A stretch of 64,000 nucleotides of DNA from an uncultured Bacteroidota bacterium (GCA_903910765.1 CAIWBA010000291.1:83492-147491); one strand, 5' to 3'. Shown: positions 45,907 to 55,616, counted from the stretch's first letter. The notes: generated from the letters alone by a model not told the origin. Program-made: numbers and translations.

Positions 45907-47025
45907 ATGGAAAACCAAAATTCAGTATGCTATGTATCTCGAGTTAATGAGATTAAGGAAATTATTGGAGCTGACAATATTGAGCAAATCGTTGTTGGTG
46001 GATGGAACTGTATATCGCAAAAGAATACATATAAAGTAGATGACTTGGTAATAGTAGCCACAACTGATGCAGTTATACCTGAAGCATTAGCAGAAGAGTT
46101 GAATGTAACTAATTACTTACGTAAAGGTAGTCGTGTTAGGACGGTTAAGTTAAGAGGAGTATATTCTGAATGTTTACTTATTCCTTATAGTTTTACTTCA
46201 ATTGTTCATAAAGAAGGAGATGACCTAATGTATGAATTAGGTATCTCCAAATATGAACCGCCAGTTAAACAAATTCAATTAGCATCAGGTAAGAAGATTA
46301 GATATAAAGAAAATCCTAACTTCCATGTTTACTATAAGTTTCCTAACCTTAAAAATGTTAAAGGGCTATTTACTGAGGAAGATTATGTAGAGATTACCCG
46401 AAAAATTCATGGTACAAATGCTCGGTATGGTATTGTAAAGAAAGCTAAGTTAGCCCTTTGGGATAGAGTTAAAAAGTTCTTTGGTCTAGCTGACGAGTTT
46501 ATTGATTATGAATTTATTTATGGCTCTCATAATGTAGAAAAAGGTAGCGATTCTCAAGGATTTTATTCAACAGATGTTTGGTCTACCATAATTGACAAAT
46601 ACGATATTAAGAACAAACTGTGGAGATTCTTTAAGGAAAATAAAGATTTCGCAGAGTTTGAAAATGTAGTTATTTATGGAGAGATTTACGGTCCAGGTAT
46701 CCAAAAGAATTATGACTATGGATTAGATGAAATCCAATTTGCTGGATTTGACACAACACTAGATGGAGTCTATGTAGGTACAGCATCTTCATGGCACACA
46801 TTTAATATGTTAGAATTACCTTATGTGCCAGTATTATATGAAGGACCATGGTCTCAAGAAATACAAGATAAATTCACATTCAATAACATGATTGAAGGAA
46901 CTAAAATACCACATGAAGGTATTGTAATTAAACATCAGACCGGGGATAGACGCAAAGTAGCTAAGGTAATCAATCCAGACTATTTGATTTATGGAGAGAA
47001 ATATGATGTAGGAGATTCACACTAA
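45907..47025 (+). CDS. RNA ligase, DraRnl/DRB0094-like
   Basis: OB-like N-term (NEIKEIIGADNIEQIVVGGWNCISQKNTYKVDDLVI); EITRKIHGTNARYG nucleotidyltransferase motif; EGIVIKHQ. Confidence 0.82.
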   Translation: MENQNSVCYVSRVNEIKEIIGADNIEQIVVGGWNCISQKNTYKVDDLVIVATTDAVIPEALAEELNVTNYLRKGSRVRTVKLRGVYSECLLIPYSFTSIVHKEGDDLMYELGISKYEPPVKQIQLASGKKIRYKENPNFHVYYKFPNLKNVKGLFTEEDYVEITRKIHGTNARYGIVKKAKLALWDRVKKFFGLADEFIDYEFIYGSHNVEKGSDSQGFYSTDVWSTIIDKYDIKNKLWRFFKENKDFAEFENVVIYGEIYGPGIQKNYDYGLDEIQFAGFDTTLDGVYVGTASSWHTFNMLELPYVPVLYEGPWSQEIQDKFTFNNMIEGTKIPHEGIVIKHQTGDRRKVAKVINPDYLIYGEKYDVGDSH

Positions 47026-47035
47026 CGTAAATAAA

Positions 47036-47602
47036 ATGGAAAATAATAAACTAATAGCTGAGTTCATGGGTTATATTTACTTTAAAGAAAAGGTAAATGT
47101 AGAAAATGAATGGAGTTGGGACATATTAGATGTGTATTCAAAAGTACCTATTGAAACATATTATATACCTGAATATAATGAAACATACTTTGCAATGTTA
47201 CCAAACCCAGACTATGGAAAAGAAAATCCAATAAACTGGAATCCAGATATAAAACATTTATCTTGGGAATCATTAAATCATGGTGAATATTTAACTAATT
47301 TAAAATACCATAAATCATGGGACTGGTTAATGCCTGTAGTAGAAAAGATTGAATCATTAGATTTATCTGAGAATGGTTACACATGGAAAGGTATAGATGG
47401 AGAAACTGAGTATAATAATGGCTCTATTCATGTTGATATAGTAGATAGAAATAAATGCTGGATTTATATGAATTTACAATTAGACCCACCACACACATTT
47501 AATGAAAAAACCTCATATATAGCGTTTCCTACTAAAATAGAAGCAGTATATGCTGCGGTAGTAGAGTTTATTGAATATTACAATACAATTAAACAAGACT
47601 AA
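47036..47602 (+). CDS. Hypothetical protein
   Basis: 188 aa ORF. Confidence 0.65.
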   Translation: MENNKLIAEFMGYIYFKEKVNVENEWSWDILDVYSKVPIETYYIPEYNETYFAMLPNPDYGKENPINWNPDIKHLSWESLNHGEYLTNLKYHKSWDWLMPVVEKIESLDLSENGYTWKGIDGETEYNNGSIHVDIVDRNKCWIYMNLQLDPPHTFNEKTSYIAFPTKIEAVYAAVVEFIEYYNTIKQD

Positions 47603-47603
47603 T

Positions 47604-47837
47604 ATGACACCAAAAGAAGAATTTTATAAATATGGAGAATCATTAGGTATTAAAATCAATGACTTACAAAGGCTTAAAATGTTAGCTGATAATTGCCAAG
47701 AAGATATGGCTAATGAAGTTGAATATTTGAAAAAAGAAATTGAAAAAATAGATGCTAAATACACACAAGAATTTGATTATTGGCAAGAAAAAGCTAAGCA
47801 AATGACTAATAAATATAATGATTTAATAAAAAAATAA
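47604..47837 (+). CDS. Coiled-coil hypothetical protein
   Basis: MTPKEEFYKYGESLGIKIND..., internal Met of ORF 47571. Confidence 0.6.
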   Translation: MTPKEEFYKYGESLGIKINDLQRLKMLADNCQEDMANEVEYLKKEIEKIDAKYTQEFDYWQEKAKQMTNKYNDLIKK

Positions 47838-47841
47838 AAAT

Positions 47842-48063
47842 ATGAAAAATCTAATCAAAATATCTTTAATAATTTTAACACTAAGTAGTTGTGAAAAAGT
47901 GAATGTTAAAGTAAAAGAAACAAATTATAAAATAAATGAACAAAATAATTTAAAAGAAGTGATTGTAGATAGTTGTCAATATTTATATGGAGATTGGGGA
48001 CAAGCAACTGTATTAACCCATAAAGGTAACTGTACGAATCATAAAATAAACAAACAAGACTAA
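47842..48063 (+). CDS. Small lipoprotein
   Basis: MKNLIKISLIILTLSSCEK lipobox. Confidence 0.65.
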   Translation: MKNLIKISLIILTLSSCEKVNVKVKETNYKINEQNNLKEVIVDSCQYLYGDWGQATVLTHKGNCTNHKINKQD

Positions 48064-48064
48064 T

Positions 48065-48316
48065 ATGGGAAAGATATTTTATTATACATGGATCGGAATA
48101 AGTATAGCAATAGGATTGCCTATTGTTCTATTAATATTATTTGGTGCATGGATGCATGACACCTATCAAAAATTAACTTGTAAAAATAACTGTAGTAACA
48201 TGAAATCAAAGAAAAAGAAATTAAGCAAAAAGAAACTATTATTAATATGGGTCGGCTTTATAGTTGGTGTATTAAGCACAATTGGAGTCTTGGCATTAAG
48301 CGGACACCTAAACTAG
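48065..48316 (+). CDS. Two-TM membrane protein
   Basis: Fused-form paralogue of 44881/45012. Confidence 0.65.
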   Translation: MGKIFYYTWIGISIAIGLPIVLLILFGAWMHDTYQKLTCKNNCSNMKSKKKKLSKKKLLLIWVGFIVGVLSTIGVLALSGHLN

Positions 48317-48322
48317 CATAAT

Positions 48323-48982
48323 ATGAAAGGTATATTACGTATGAACAGAAACGGCTGGTATGTTAACTATAAAACAGATAAGACAGTTGGAGCAATCAAA
48401 GGTGTAATGGGTAGCGGTTCAAAATTAAAACTTAGTGAATCTCTACCAATCCACCCTGATGATATAACTCATTTACTAACGGCTGATATTGGGTTAACTA
48501 TATCATTTGAAGTTGTTGTATGTATTCCAGATGAAGTAAAGAATGGGTCAGGTACTGATGGTTCAACCGTTTCATTTGATGCAGTAAAGTATGCTAAAAT
48601 TTTACCTGATGACTTTAGCGAATTATATGTTCCAAATATGAAGACTACTAAAACAGAAAAATTTGTACCTGGACTTTCTAAAGAAACCTTAGATGAACTA
48701 TTTTCATTACACGATCCAGAAGACTTTATAGATGAAGACTCTGAGGATTGGGAAAGAGCATCATTAGAAGACTTTATGGATTGGGAAAAAAATGAAGAAC
48801 TACTAATTGAATTAGAAGAATGGGATCATACCTGTAATGATGGTTGTTGTTATACTTATGGAACTAACATATACATAAATGGAGAACATCTTGAAGATGA
48901 GGATGGTCATAGTCAAAGTCAATTACTTAAAGCAGTACTAAACAAATTAGGTTACACAAACGTAAGAGTAGAATATAAATAA
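48323..48982 (+). CDS. Hypothetical acidic protein
   Basis: 219 aa ORF. Confidence 0.7.
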   Translation: MKGILRMNRNGWYVNYKTDKTVGAIKGVMGSGSKLKLSESLPIHPDDITHLLTADIGLTISFEVVVCIPDEVKNGSGTDGSTVSFDAVKYAKILPDDFSELYVPNMKTTKTEKFVPGLSKETLDELFSLHDPEDFIDEDSEDWERASLEDFMDWEKNEELLIELEEWDHTCNDGCCYTYGTNIYINGEHLEDEDGHSQSQLLKAVLNKLGYTNVRVEYK

Positions 48983-48990
48983 AAATCAAT

Positions 48991-49845
48991 ATGAAAATTA
49001 AAAACACAATACTTCCGATACTATTATTAGCATCGATGACCATGAAATCACAAATACCTAATCCTGGATTTGAAACTATTTTTGGTGGTATACCGACTCA
49101 ATGGAATACAGGTCCACTCTATAGCTACTATATAATTAGAGATACTGCTGTTTCTAAAACAGGAAGTCACGCTGCTGTAATTTATGGATATGTACCTCCA
49201 GTGTCAGGAGCAATAGTTAAGGACTTTCCTAACTACTCAATTGCTAAACCAATAGCATTAACTGGATGGTTTAAATTTTATCCTCAGTTAGGAGACTCTA
49301 TATTATTTGATATTGAGATTTGGAAACAAGGAAGTTATGCGACACGAGGTAAAAACAGTAAATTTACATCTGCTTTAACTTCATCAACATCTGTTTATAC
49401 TCAATTTAATATTCCAATTACCTACACTGCAACAATGGCCTATTGCGATTCTGCCTGGATTAGTATTTACCCAAGTGGTAATATATCAGCTTGGGGTTAT
49501 AATTGGCCACATCCAGCAACAATCGTAATGGTTGATGATTTACAATGGGTCTATTTAACAACTGGTATGGAAATAAACAGAGAAGAATTAACTATTGAAA
49601 AAGCATATCCTAATCCATCTAACGATATCGTTTATGTTATATACACAGTTCCTCAACAACATACAGTTAGTATTAAAGTATTTGATATTAAAGGTACACT
49701 AGTTGAAACAGTAGTTAATAATGAGAATCAAGCACAGGGTAGATATAAAGCAGAGGTAGATATTAGTTGGCTTATACCTGGTGTATATTTTATTGAAATT
49801 ACAAATGGTACTGAAATTAAACGAGAAAAAATAATAATTGATTAG
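48991..49845 (+). CDS. Secreted protein with T9SS C-terminal sorting domain
   Basis: N-terminal signal; C-term KAYPNPSNDIVYVIYTVPQQHTVSIKVFDIKGTLVETV...GVYFIEITNGTEIKREKIIID. Confidence 0.85.
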   Translation: MKIKNTILPILLLASMTMKSQIPNPGFETIFGGIPTQWNTGPLYSYYIIRDTAVSKTGSHAAVIYGYVPPVSGAIVKDFPNYSIAKPIALTGWFKFYPQLGDSILFDIEIWKQGSYATRGKNSKFTSALTSSTSVYTQFNIPITYTATMAYCDSAWISIYPSGNISAWGYNWPHPATIVMVDDLQWVYLTTGMEINREELTIEKAYPNPSNDIVYVIYTVPQQHTVSIKVFDIKGTLVETVVNNENQAQGRYKAEVDISWLIPGVYFIEITNGTEIKREKIIID

Positions 49846-49969
49846 TATGGAAGAATGTGAACCTCAAAATTTGGTAAGAGTTCAGATACCGCATACTGTT
49901 TAATTGGGTATATTAATATTATAACAAAAACAAAACATTCTTTAAAATATTGTTACTAAGGTAAAGCCA

Positions 49970-50098
49970 TGGGTGTAGAAAATATACTTGTTCGAGAAGC
50001 AATACGGCTACTTCCTCGTGGTCTTCAATTGATACAACACAGAGGTATGAAGTTATACCGGCAATCAAATGCTGCCCTCTATAAATTTGATAAATGAT
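49970..50098 (+). CDS. Small basic hypothetical protein
   Basis: MGVENILVREAIRLLPRGLQLIQHRGMKLYRQSNAALYKFDK. Confidence 0.4.
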
Positions 50099-50137
50099 AG
50101 CTAGTATAAGAGAAGATAACTTAGTAACATAAAATAT

Positions 50138-50218
50138 GCCCAGATGGCGTAATGGCAGCCGCGCCAGTCTTAGGAACTGGTATCGTAAGATGTGCCGGTT
50201 CGAGTCCGGCTCTGGGTA
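50138..50218 (+). tRNA. tRNA-Leu (anticodon TAG)
   Basis: GCCCAGA/TCTGGGT acceptor; CCAGT-CTTAGGA-ACTGG; long variable arm; GCCGG-TTCGAGT-CCGGC. Confidence 0.9.
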
Positions 50219-50243
50219 CTTTTGAAAGGTGAGAGTCCTTATT

Positions 50244-50330
50244 AATCGGGTGGTGTAATTGGTAACACCTTTCATTGCAAGGCCCCGTAAGGCTGGAAAG
50301 ACGATACAGGTTCGAGTCCTGGACCGATTA
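50244..50330 (+). tRNA. tRNA-like element with atypical anticodon region
   Basis: AATCGGG/ACCGATT acceptor, GTGT..ACAC D-stem, CAGG-TTCGAGT-CCTG T-arm; CTTTC pairs with GAAAG 22 nt away. Confidence 0.6.
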
Positions 50331-50333
50331 CTT

Positions 50334-50513
50334 ATGATGTATTATATAAAATATTTGTTAAAGCTACTATGTGGCTTTATGGTTATTATAGCACTAGATG
50401 TTATACTAAAGAGTGTTGATCCATACGTTGGAAATTGGTGGTTTTATTTAACACTAACTCTTTACAATGGATATTGTTACATAGAATACAAGCTAACTAA
50501 TAAACACGAATAA
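50334..50513 (+). CDS. Small membrane protein
   Basis: MMYYIKYLLKLLCGFMVIIALDVILK...; upstream part of ORF 50259 overlaps tRNA-like element. Confidence 0.6.
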   Translation: MMYYIKYLLKLLCGFMVIIALDVILKSVDPYVGNWWFYLTLTLYNGYCYIEYKLTNKHE

Positions 50514-50514
50514 T

Positions 50515-50757
50515 ATGAAACTACGAATAATTGAGATAGTAACTGAGTACGGAAAGCAACCAGAGCTATTTGTAATAGAACGAAAGGATTGGTTAGGTTG
50601 GAATGAAATAAAATCAACTGAAATAATATCTAAACGTAAGTTTTATGTATCGTATATAGAAGCAGAAATATATATGTTTGAGAACTATTTTGGATATGGT
50701 GAATGTAAAAGAAGTGGGAATGTTTATGTTTATACACCTTACACTGTATACCTTTAA
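50515..50757 (+). CDS. Hypothetical protein
   Basis: 80 aa ORF. Confidence 0.6.
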   Translation: MKLRIIEIVTEYGKQPELFVIERKDWLGWNEIKSTEIISKRKFYVSYIEAEIYMFENYFGYGECKRSGNVYVYTPYTVYL

Positions 50758-50760
50758 ATT

Positions 50761-50952
50761 ATGATAGGAACAGAAGTTGTATTTAAACTACAGAAGTCAG
50801 ATGAATGGGTATTTAGAGAAGGCATCATTCAAGATAAAATAAGAATGGCTAATGCCAGAGCAATAAGTAATGTAGTAGATCACTATGTTATACTCTCAAA
50901 TAAAGAATACCATTTTATAGAGTGTAGTTTAATCTACTATAAACAAAGCTAA
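50761..50952 (+). CDS. Hypothetical protein
   Basis: 63 aa ORF. Confidence 0.6.
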   Translation: MIGTEVVFKLQKSDEWVFREGIIQDKIRMANARAISNVVDHYVILSNKEYHFIECSLIYYKQS

Positions 50953-50953
50953 T

Positions 50954-51250
50954 ATGGAAAATGAAAATCTTACTGACGAGGTATTAACTGGATTTAGATT
51001 TGTAAATACCGGAGAAGGAATGTACGGTCCAACTTATAAACGTAGTGTTGCTGACTGTAATTATGTATTAACTAGAGATTGGAGATCAGGTACAAGCTTT
51101 CATGTTGGCCTTGAATATACTGATGCACCAGATCCAGCTGATGACTATATTGTACATAATTTTGCTCATGAAATTGACACTGTTTCTAAATTAAGAAACT
51201 TGTGGTTTGCTAGTCAGCATATACAAATAGACGATGAGACTGCCGATTAA
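50954..51250 (+). CDS. Hypothetical protein
   Basis: 98 aa ORF. Confidence 0.65.
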   Translation: MENENLTDEVLTGFRFVNTGEGMYGPTYKRSVADCNYVLTRDWRSGTSFHVGLEYTDAPDPADDYIVHNFAHEIDTVSKLRNLWFASQHIQIDDETAD

Positions 51251-51281
51251 TTAGGTATATTAATACCATAAATACAAATAT

Positions 51282-51980
51282 ATGAAATTATTAGAGTTCG
51301 TAGAAGATAAACTTATAACCTATGTGTTATATGAAATTTCTCCAAAAATTTATGCAGTAGAAGCTCAAGATGACTATGCTAGAGCAATGTTATTCGTTAG
51401 GCCTCAAGAATATTATGAATCATCTTATAAAGATTTTAGAGGTAAAACCTTTTGTATTTTTGAGTATATGGATAAGTATCGTAAAGATAAAGACACTAAG
51501 TACTTTGGATATACATATGATTGGATGGGTTATAACATACCTAGTGAATCTCTTGAAAAGTGTCTTAATGGAATATCAGCAGGCTGGACTATTGTTACTC
51601 CATATGATACTCTTATGCATAAAATATATGCAACAATTCGTCAGCATCAGCCTCGTGGAAAGTTCTATCTGTTAGGAGTAGATGATGTCAAGTCTGCGAT
51701 TATGGATCATGAACTTGCACATGCACTATTCTATACAAATAAAGAATATCGACAAAGAATGCTAGCTCTTGTATTGGGTTTAAGTAAGTCTGCCTATACT
51801 GAGTTAAGCGACTATTTACAGGCAATGGGATATACTAAACACGTAATAGATGATGAGATCCATGCGTATTTTTCAACTGGTTTAATTTCTCCAATGGATA
51901 AGATTCGAGGTACTAAAACTTTTATACCTAAATTTAAAAAAGTATTTAATGAATATAAAAAAGATCTTAATCTAAGTTAA
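51282..51980 (+). CDS. Zincin-like hypothetical protein
   Basis: IMDHELAHALFYTNKEYR (HExxH). Confidence 0.65.
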   Translation: MKLLEFVEDKLITYVLYEISPKIYAVEAQDDYARAMLFVRPQEYYESSYKDFRGKTFCIFEYMDKYRKDKDTKYFGYTYDWMGYNIPSESLEKCLNGISAGWTIVTPYDTLMHKIYATIRQHQPRGKFYLLGVDDVKSAIMDHELAHALFYTNKEYRQRMLALVLGLSKSAYTELSDYLQAMGYTKHVIDDEIHAYFSTGLISPMDKIRGTKTFIPKFKKVFNEYKKDLNLS

Positions 51981-52939
51981 TGAATAAACTCCAAGAGGAA
52001 TTTGAAGAATTATGTAAAATATGCAATAGATCATTCTCTAGTATAAAAGGTTTATCAAAACACATATCGCACACTCATAAAATTGAAGTAAAAAAATATT
52101 ATGATGAATATATTAGAAAAATTGGTGAAGGTTTATGTATAGTATGCAAAAATGAAGTTAAATTCAATAGGTTTGGATATCACACAAAAACCTGTAGTAT
52201 TAAATGCTCAAATAAAATAAAATTTCCAGTAACTAAGGAATTTTGGAAAGCTAAAGGTCTAACTGATGATGAATCGATTGAAAAAATAAAAGAAATTCAA
52301 TCTACTTTTTCAAAACAGGTTAAGAATAGACCAAATAATATGTCAGTGCAATACTTTTTAAATAAGGGAATGTCTGAACCTGACGCGATTTCTGCATTAA
52401 AAAATAGACAGTCAACTAGAACATTAGAAAAGGCTATTTCAAAGTATGGTGAACTTGAAGGTACTAGTAAATGGTTAGCCAGAAATAAGGCATGGAGTAA
52501 AAATATCGAAGACCAATATAAGGCTGGTAAATTTTCAAAATCACAAAAGGAAAAAATCTGGAGAGTAACATCAGCTGCTGAGATTGAGCTTGCTGACTTT
52601 TTACAAAATATGATAGATCAACCTCTATTATTTGGAAAAAATCAATTAAAAATATTTTACGGAGGACGATATTACTACTATGATATATGTAATCCAATAA
52701 CAAAAAGAATAATTGAATATAATGGCGATTATTGGCATGCTAATCCTATTAAATACCCAATTGGAACAATTGTACACAGCAATAAATTGTCTGAACAGAT
52801 TTGGGAGGCTGACCTAACTAAATTAAAAATAGCAAGTGAATTAGGTTATACTATGAATACTATATGGGAAAGCGATTATTTACAAAATAAAAAAGAAATT
52901 ATGATTCAAGCTTTAAATTTTTTAAATGGAAGAAATTAA
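51980..52939 (+). CDS. Putative homing endonuclease (VSR/EDxHD-like nuclease with Zn-finger N-term)
   Basis: CKICNRSF..HISHTH, CIVCKNE...CSIKCS; RIIEYNGDYWHANP. Confidence 0.7.
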   Translation: MNKLQEEFEELCKICNRSFSSIKGLSKHISHTHKIEVKKYYDEYIRKIGEGLCIVCKNEVKFNRFGYHTKTCSIKCSNKIKFPVTKEFWKAKGLTDDESIEKIKEIQSTFSKQVKNRPNNMSVQYFLNKGMSEPDAISALKNRQSTRTLEKAISKYGELEGTSKWLARNKAWSKNIEDQYKAGKFSKSQKEKIWRVTSAAEIELADFLQNMIDQPLLFGKNQLKIFYGGRYYYYDICNPITKRIIEYNGDYWHANPIKYPIGTIVHSNKLSEQIWEADLTKLKIASELGYTMNTIWESDYLQNKKEIMIQALNFLNGRN

Positions 52940-54671
52940 TTATATTACTGAAGTACAGGAATACGTAAATTTTAAATATCCTCAACCGTTTAAGTTTAGG
53001 CCTCAGCAATTAGAAGCTATTTGTGAACTGTTAAAAACGTATGATGCAGATCCAAATAGTATATTTTTGTTAGATTGTCCAACCGGTGGAGGCAAAAGTA
53101 TTATTGCCATGATCTTTGCTGGAGTTTTAGCAAATCGAGGAAATCGCGGTTATATTCTTGCATCAGACCTTTCATTACACGAACAATACATAAAAGACTT
53201 TCGTAAGTTACAGTTATGGAATTGGGGTAATATTAAAGGCGTTGACAACTATAAATGTGTTGTTAATGACGAGAAATTTTCAGTAGGTGAGTGTAAAAGT
53301 AAAGGAACTTCTTATGAAAAGGCAGAGGCCCTTCCGTGTTTTAAACAGTGTGGATACTTAACCTCACGTAAAAAATCAATAAAGTCTCCAGTTGCCTTGT
53401 TAACTTATCCATATGCCTTGATACAGAGAAATTATGTTGAGGATAAACAGTCTAAAAAAGGAAAAGGTCCAGCATTTCCACAGCGAGATTTTGTAGTTTG
53501 TGATGAAGCCCATAAACTATTAGAAATTGTACAAGGCCACTTTAGCCCAATTGTCTCTATTGAAATTGTAAAGAAGACCGAGAAACTATTGGAAGGTCTT
53601 GGAGATATTGGTCAATCTGTACCAAAGATAAATCTTGAAAGACTTGAAAAAATAATTGACAGAATTTATGTAGATGACGATCAACCTAATCTTCTTAAAT
53701 TATTAAAGGAGGTTACTAAAGTTCTTGGAGAAGTTATGAAAGCAACTGGTCCACTTAGAGAAAATGCATCAACTGAATTTATTGAAGGTAGTGTTCCACC
53801 TGAATGGCTCGCAGTTTTTAACCTAGCAGATTGGTGTAAAGACGTACACTGTAAACTTGAAGACTATTGCGAAATTGTTGGAAAGGTTGGAGTTGAAAAA
53901 TTAATTAAGAATCCTGGAGAAAAGTCAATTGTATTTAACTGCATTGATGAATATTATTTACTAAAAAAACATTTTTACAGTAAATTTGGGTTTAAGCTAT
54001 TAATGACTGCAACTATGGGTAATCCCAGTGATTTTATGAGAAATCATGGTATTAAAAATGCTAAATACTTTAAAATAGAGAGTCATTTCAATTGGGAAAA
54101 GTCCCCTATTATTTTTTATCCAGGTAAAAAAATGTCAAACAGATTCTTAGCGGATAATATGCAATGGGCAACCGATACTGTAACCAGAATTGTTAGAGAG
54201 CACTCAAACGATGCAGGTATCATTCATTCTGGCTCGTATGAGTTAACTACTAAGATTTGGTCAAGTCTTCCCAAGGATGTTAAGAAACGAATTCTACTCT
54301 ATAAAGGATCTGATGAAAAATCTCAAGCCTTAAAGAAAATGAGTAAGAAACCTGGCTTGATATTAATGGGACCTTCTATTTTAGAGGGCCTAAATATGGT
54401 AGATGAGCAAAGTCGATTCCAAATTTTCTTAAAAGTACCATATCCTCATCTTGGAGACCGATATGTTGCAGCTAAACTAGAATATTCACAAGCCTGGTAT
54501 AATTGGAAGACCTCAATTGCTGTGCTACAAGGAGTAGGGCGGTCAATCCGAACACCAAATGACTGGGCTATCACATATTTACTAGATGGGTGCTTTGCTG
54601 ATCTTATGAAATCTGCTGGGGATCAATTTCCACCTGAATTTAAAGCCAGACTAAAGGTAGAGTATAAATAA
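52926..54671 (+). CDS. DinG/XPD-like SF2 helicase
   Basis: DCPTGGGKSIIAM Walker A; FVVCDEAHKL; cysteines KCVV..GECKS..LPCFKQCGY; QGVGRSIRTPND. Confidence 0.88.
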   Translation: MEEINYITEVQEYVNFKYPQPFKFRPQQLEAICELLKTYDADPNSIFLLDCPTGGGKSIIAMIFAGVLANRGNRGYILASDLSLHEQYIKDFRKLQLWNWGNIKGVDNYKCVVNDEKFSVGECKSKGTSYEKAEALPCFKQCGYLTSRKKSIKSPVALLTYPYALIQRNYVEDKQSKKGKGPAFPQRDFVVCDEAHKLLEIVQGHFSPIVSIEIVKKTEKLLEGLGDIGQSVPKINLERLEKIIDRIYVDDDQPNLLKLLKEVTKVLGEVMKATGPLRENASTEFIEGSVPPEWLAVFNLADWCKDVHCKLEDYCEIVGKVGVEKLIKNPGEKSIVFNCIDEYYLLKKHFYSKFGFKLLMTATMGNPSDFMRNHGIKNAKYFKIESHFNWEKSPIIFYPGKKMSNRFLADNMQWATDTVTRIVREHSNDAGIIHSGSYELTTKIWSSLPKDVKKRILLYKGSDEKSQALKKMSKKPGLILMGPSILEGLNMVDEQSRFQIFLKVPYPHLGDRYVAAKLEYSQAWYNWKTSIAVLQGVGRSIRTPNDWAITYLLDGCFADLMKSAGDQFPPEFKARLKVEYK

Positions 54672-54672
54672 C
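54663..54672 (+). promoter_or_regulatory. T4-late-promoter-like TATAAATAAC
   Basis: Exact motif overlapping helicase stop, before ORF 54694. Confidence 0.5.
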
Positions 54673-54693
54673 CCTAAATACTAGGGAACTTTC

Positions 54694-55089
54694 ATGTCTA
54701 TACTTAACTGGGAACTATATCACCAAACTAAAGAATCTAGTAGGATTCATACTGACTTAATATTTGAAGCAAAGAAGCCTGAAACCTTTGAAAAATTTGC
54801 CGGTAACCGATTGGCTGGAGCAACTAAAATTTCTGAAAATGCCAAATCAAAAGGTGGAGATTCACTATTAACATATCATCATTTTAGTGTTAAACTACCG
54901 TATTATAAAAAAGCAGCAGCTGGCAAATTTAAAATTGAAGAAGCGACTGCTGAACTTAAAAAATTACACACATATCTTCATGCAATCCTTGAAAAATTTG
55001 AAGCCAAGGATCAAGTTCCTTTTCAAAAAGTAATGGGTAAAATTGAAGTTATTGGTGAACTAATTATTAAACACCATGAAACACATTAA
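54694..55089 (+). CDS. Hypothetical protein
   Basis: 131 aa ORF. Confidence 0.65.
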   Translation: MSILNWELYHQTKESSRIHTDLIFEAKKPETFEKFAGNRLAGATKISENAKSKGGDSLLTYHHFSVKLPYYKKAAAGKFKIEEATAELKKLHTYLHAILEKFEAKDQVPFQKVMGKIEVIGELIIKHHETH

Positions 55090-55615
55090 ACTATTTGAAG
55101 ATTTTGATTTAGATAAATTTCTAGAGAATCCAGAAAAAGAACTAGCTGACGACAATTCAACTGAGATTGGTATTGGTAATTACGTTTCCTCATATAGAGG
55201 AAAGGGTCAAGTAGTTGATATGGATGATCGTTTTGCAACAATTCAATTGGCTAATTCAAAAGGTCAAACAGTTAAGGTTCCACTATCAGTATTAACTAAA
55301 TTATCGCATGATGAATTTAAGTTAAATCAAATTGGAAATTCACAAGAAGAACTTTCTGATCTGGTTGATCAAGCCAAAGAGTTTGTTAACTATTTAGATT
55401 CATCTAGTCAAATAAATTTTGATACTCTATTAGGTTTTTTACAAGATACGGTAGTTGAAGTTATCTCTATTAAAAATAGTGATAGTGCATATGATACATA
55501 CAATGAGTATCATGAATTAGTTAATCTAATTGCCTCAATTGCTGACTCAATCCAAACCGCTAGACCTGATTTAACTGATGAAGTTGATGCAGCTCTTGAA
55601 AATTTTCCAAGTTAA
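55076..55615 (+). CDS. Putative capsid-targeted protein
   Basis: MKHIKLFE|DFDLDKFLE N-term. Confidence 0.68.
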   Translation: MKHIKLFEDFDLDKFLENPEKELADDNSTEIGIGNYVSSYRGKGQVVDMDDRFATIQLANSKGQTVKVPLSVLTKLSHDEFKLNQIGNSQEELSDLVDQAKEFVNYLDSSSQINFDTLLGFLQDTVVEVISIKNSDSAYDTYNEYHELVNLIASIADSIQTARPDLTDEVDAALENFPS

Positions 55616-55616
55616 T

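Noticed and set aside
49919-50275. Minus-strand ORF 49919-50275
   Set aside because: Runs through the tRNA-Leu and tRNA-like genes; its peptide reflects antisense tRNA sequence.
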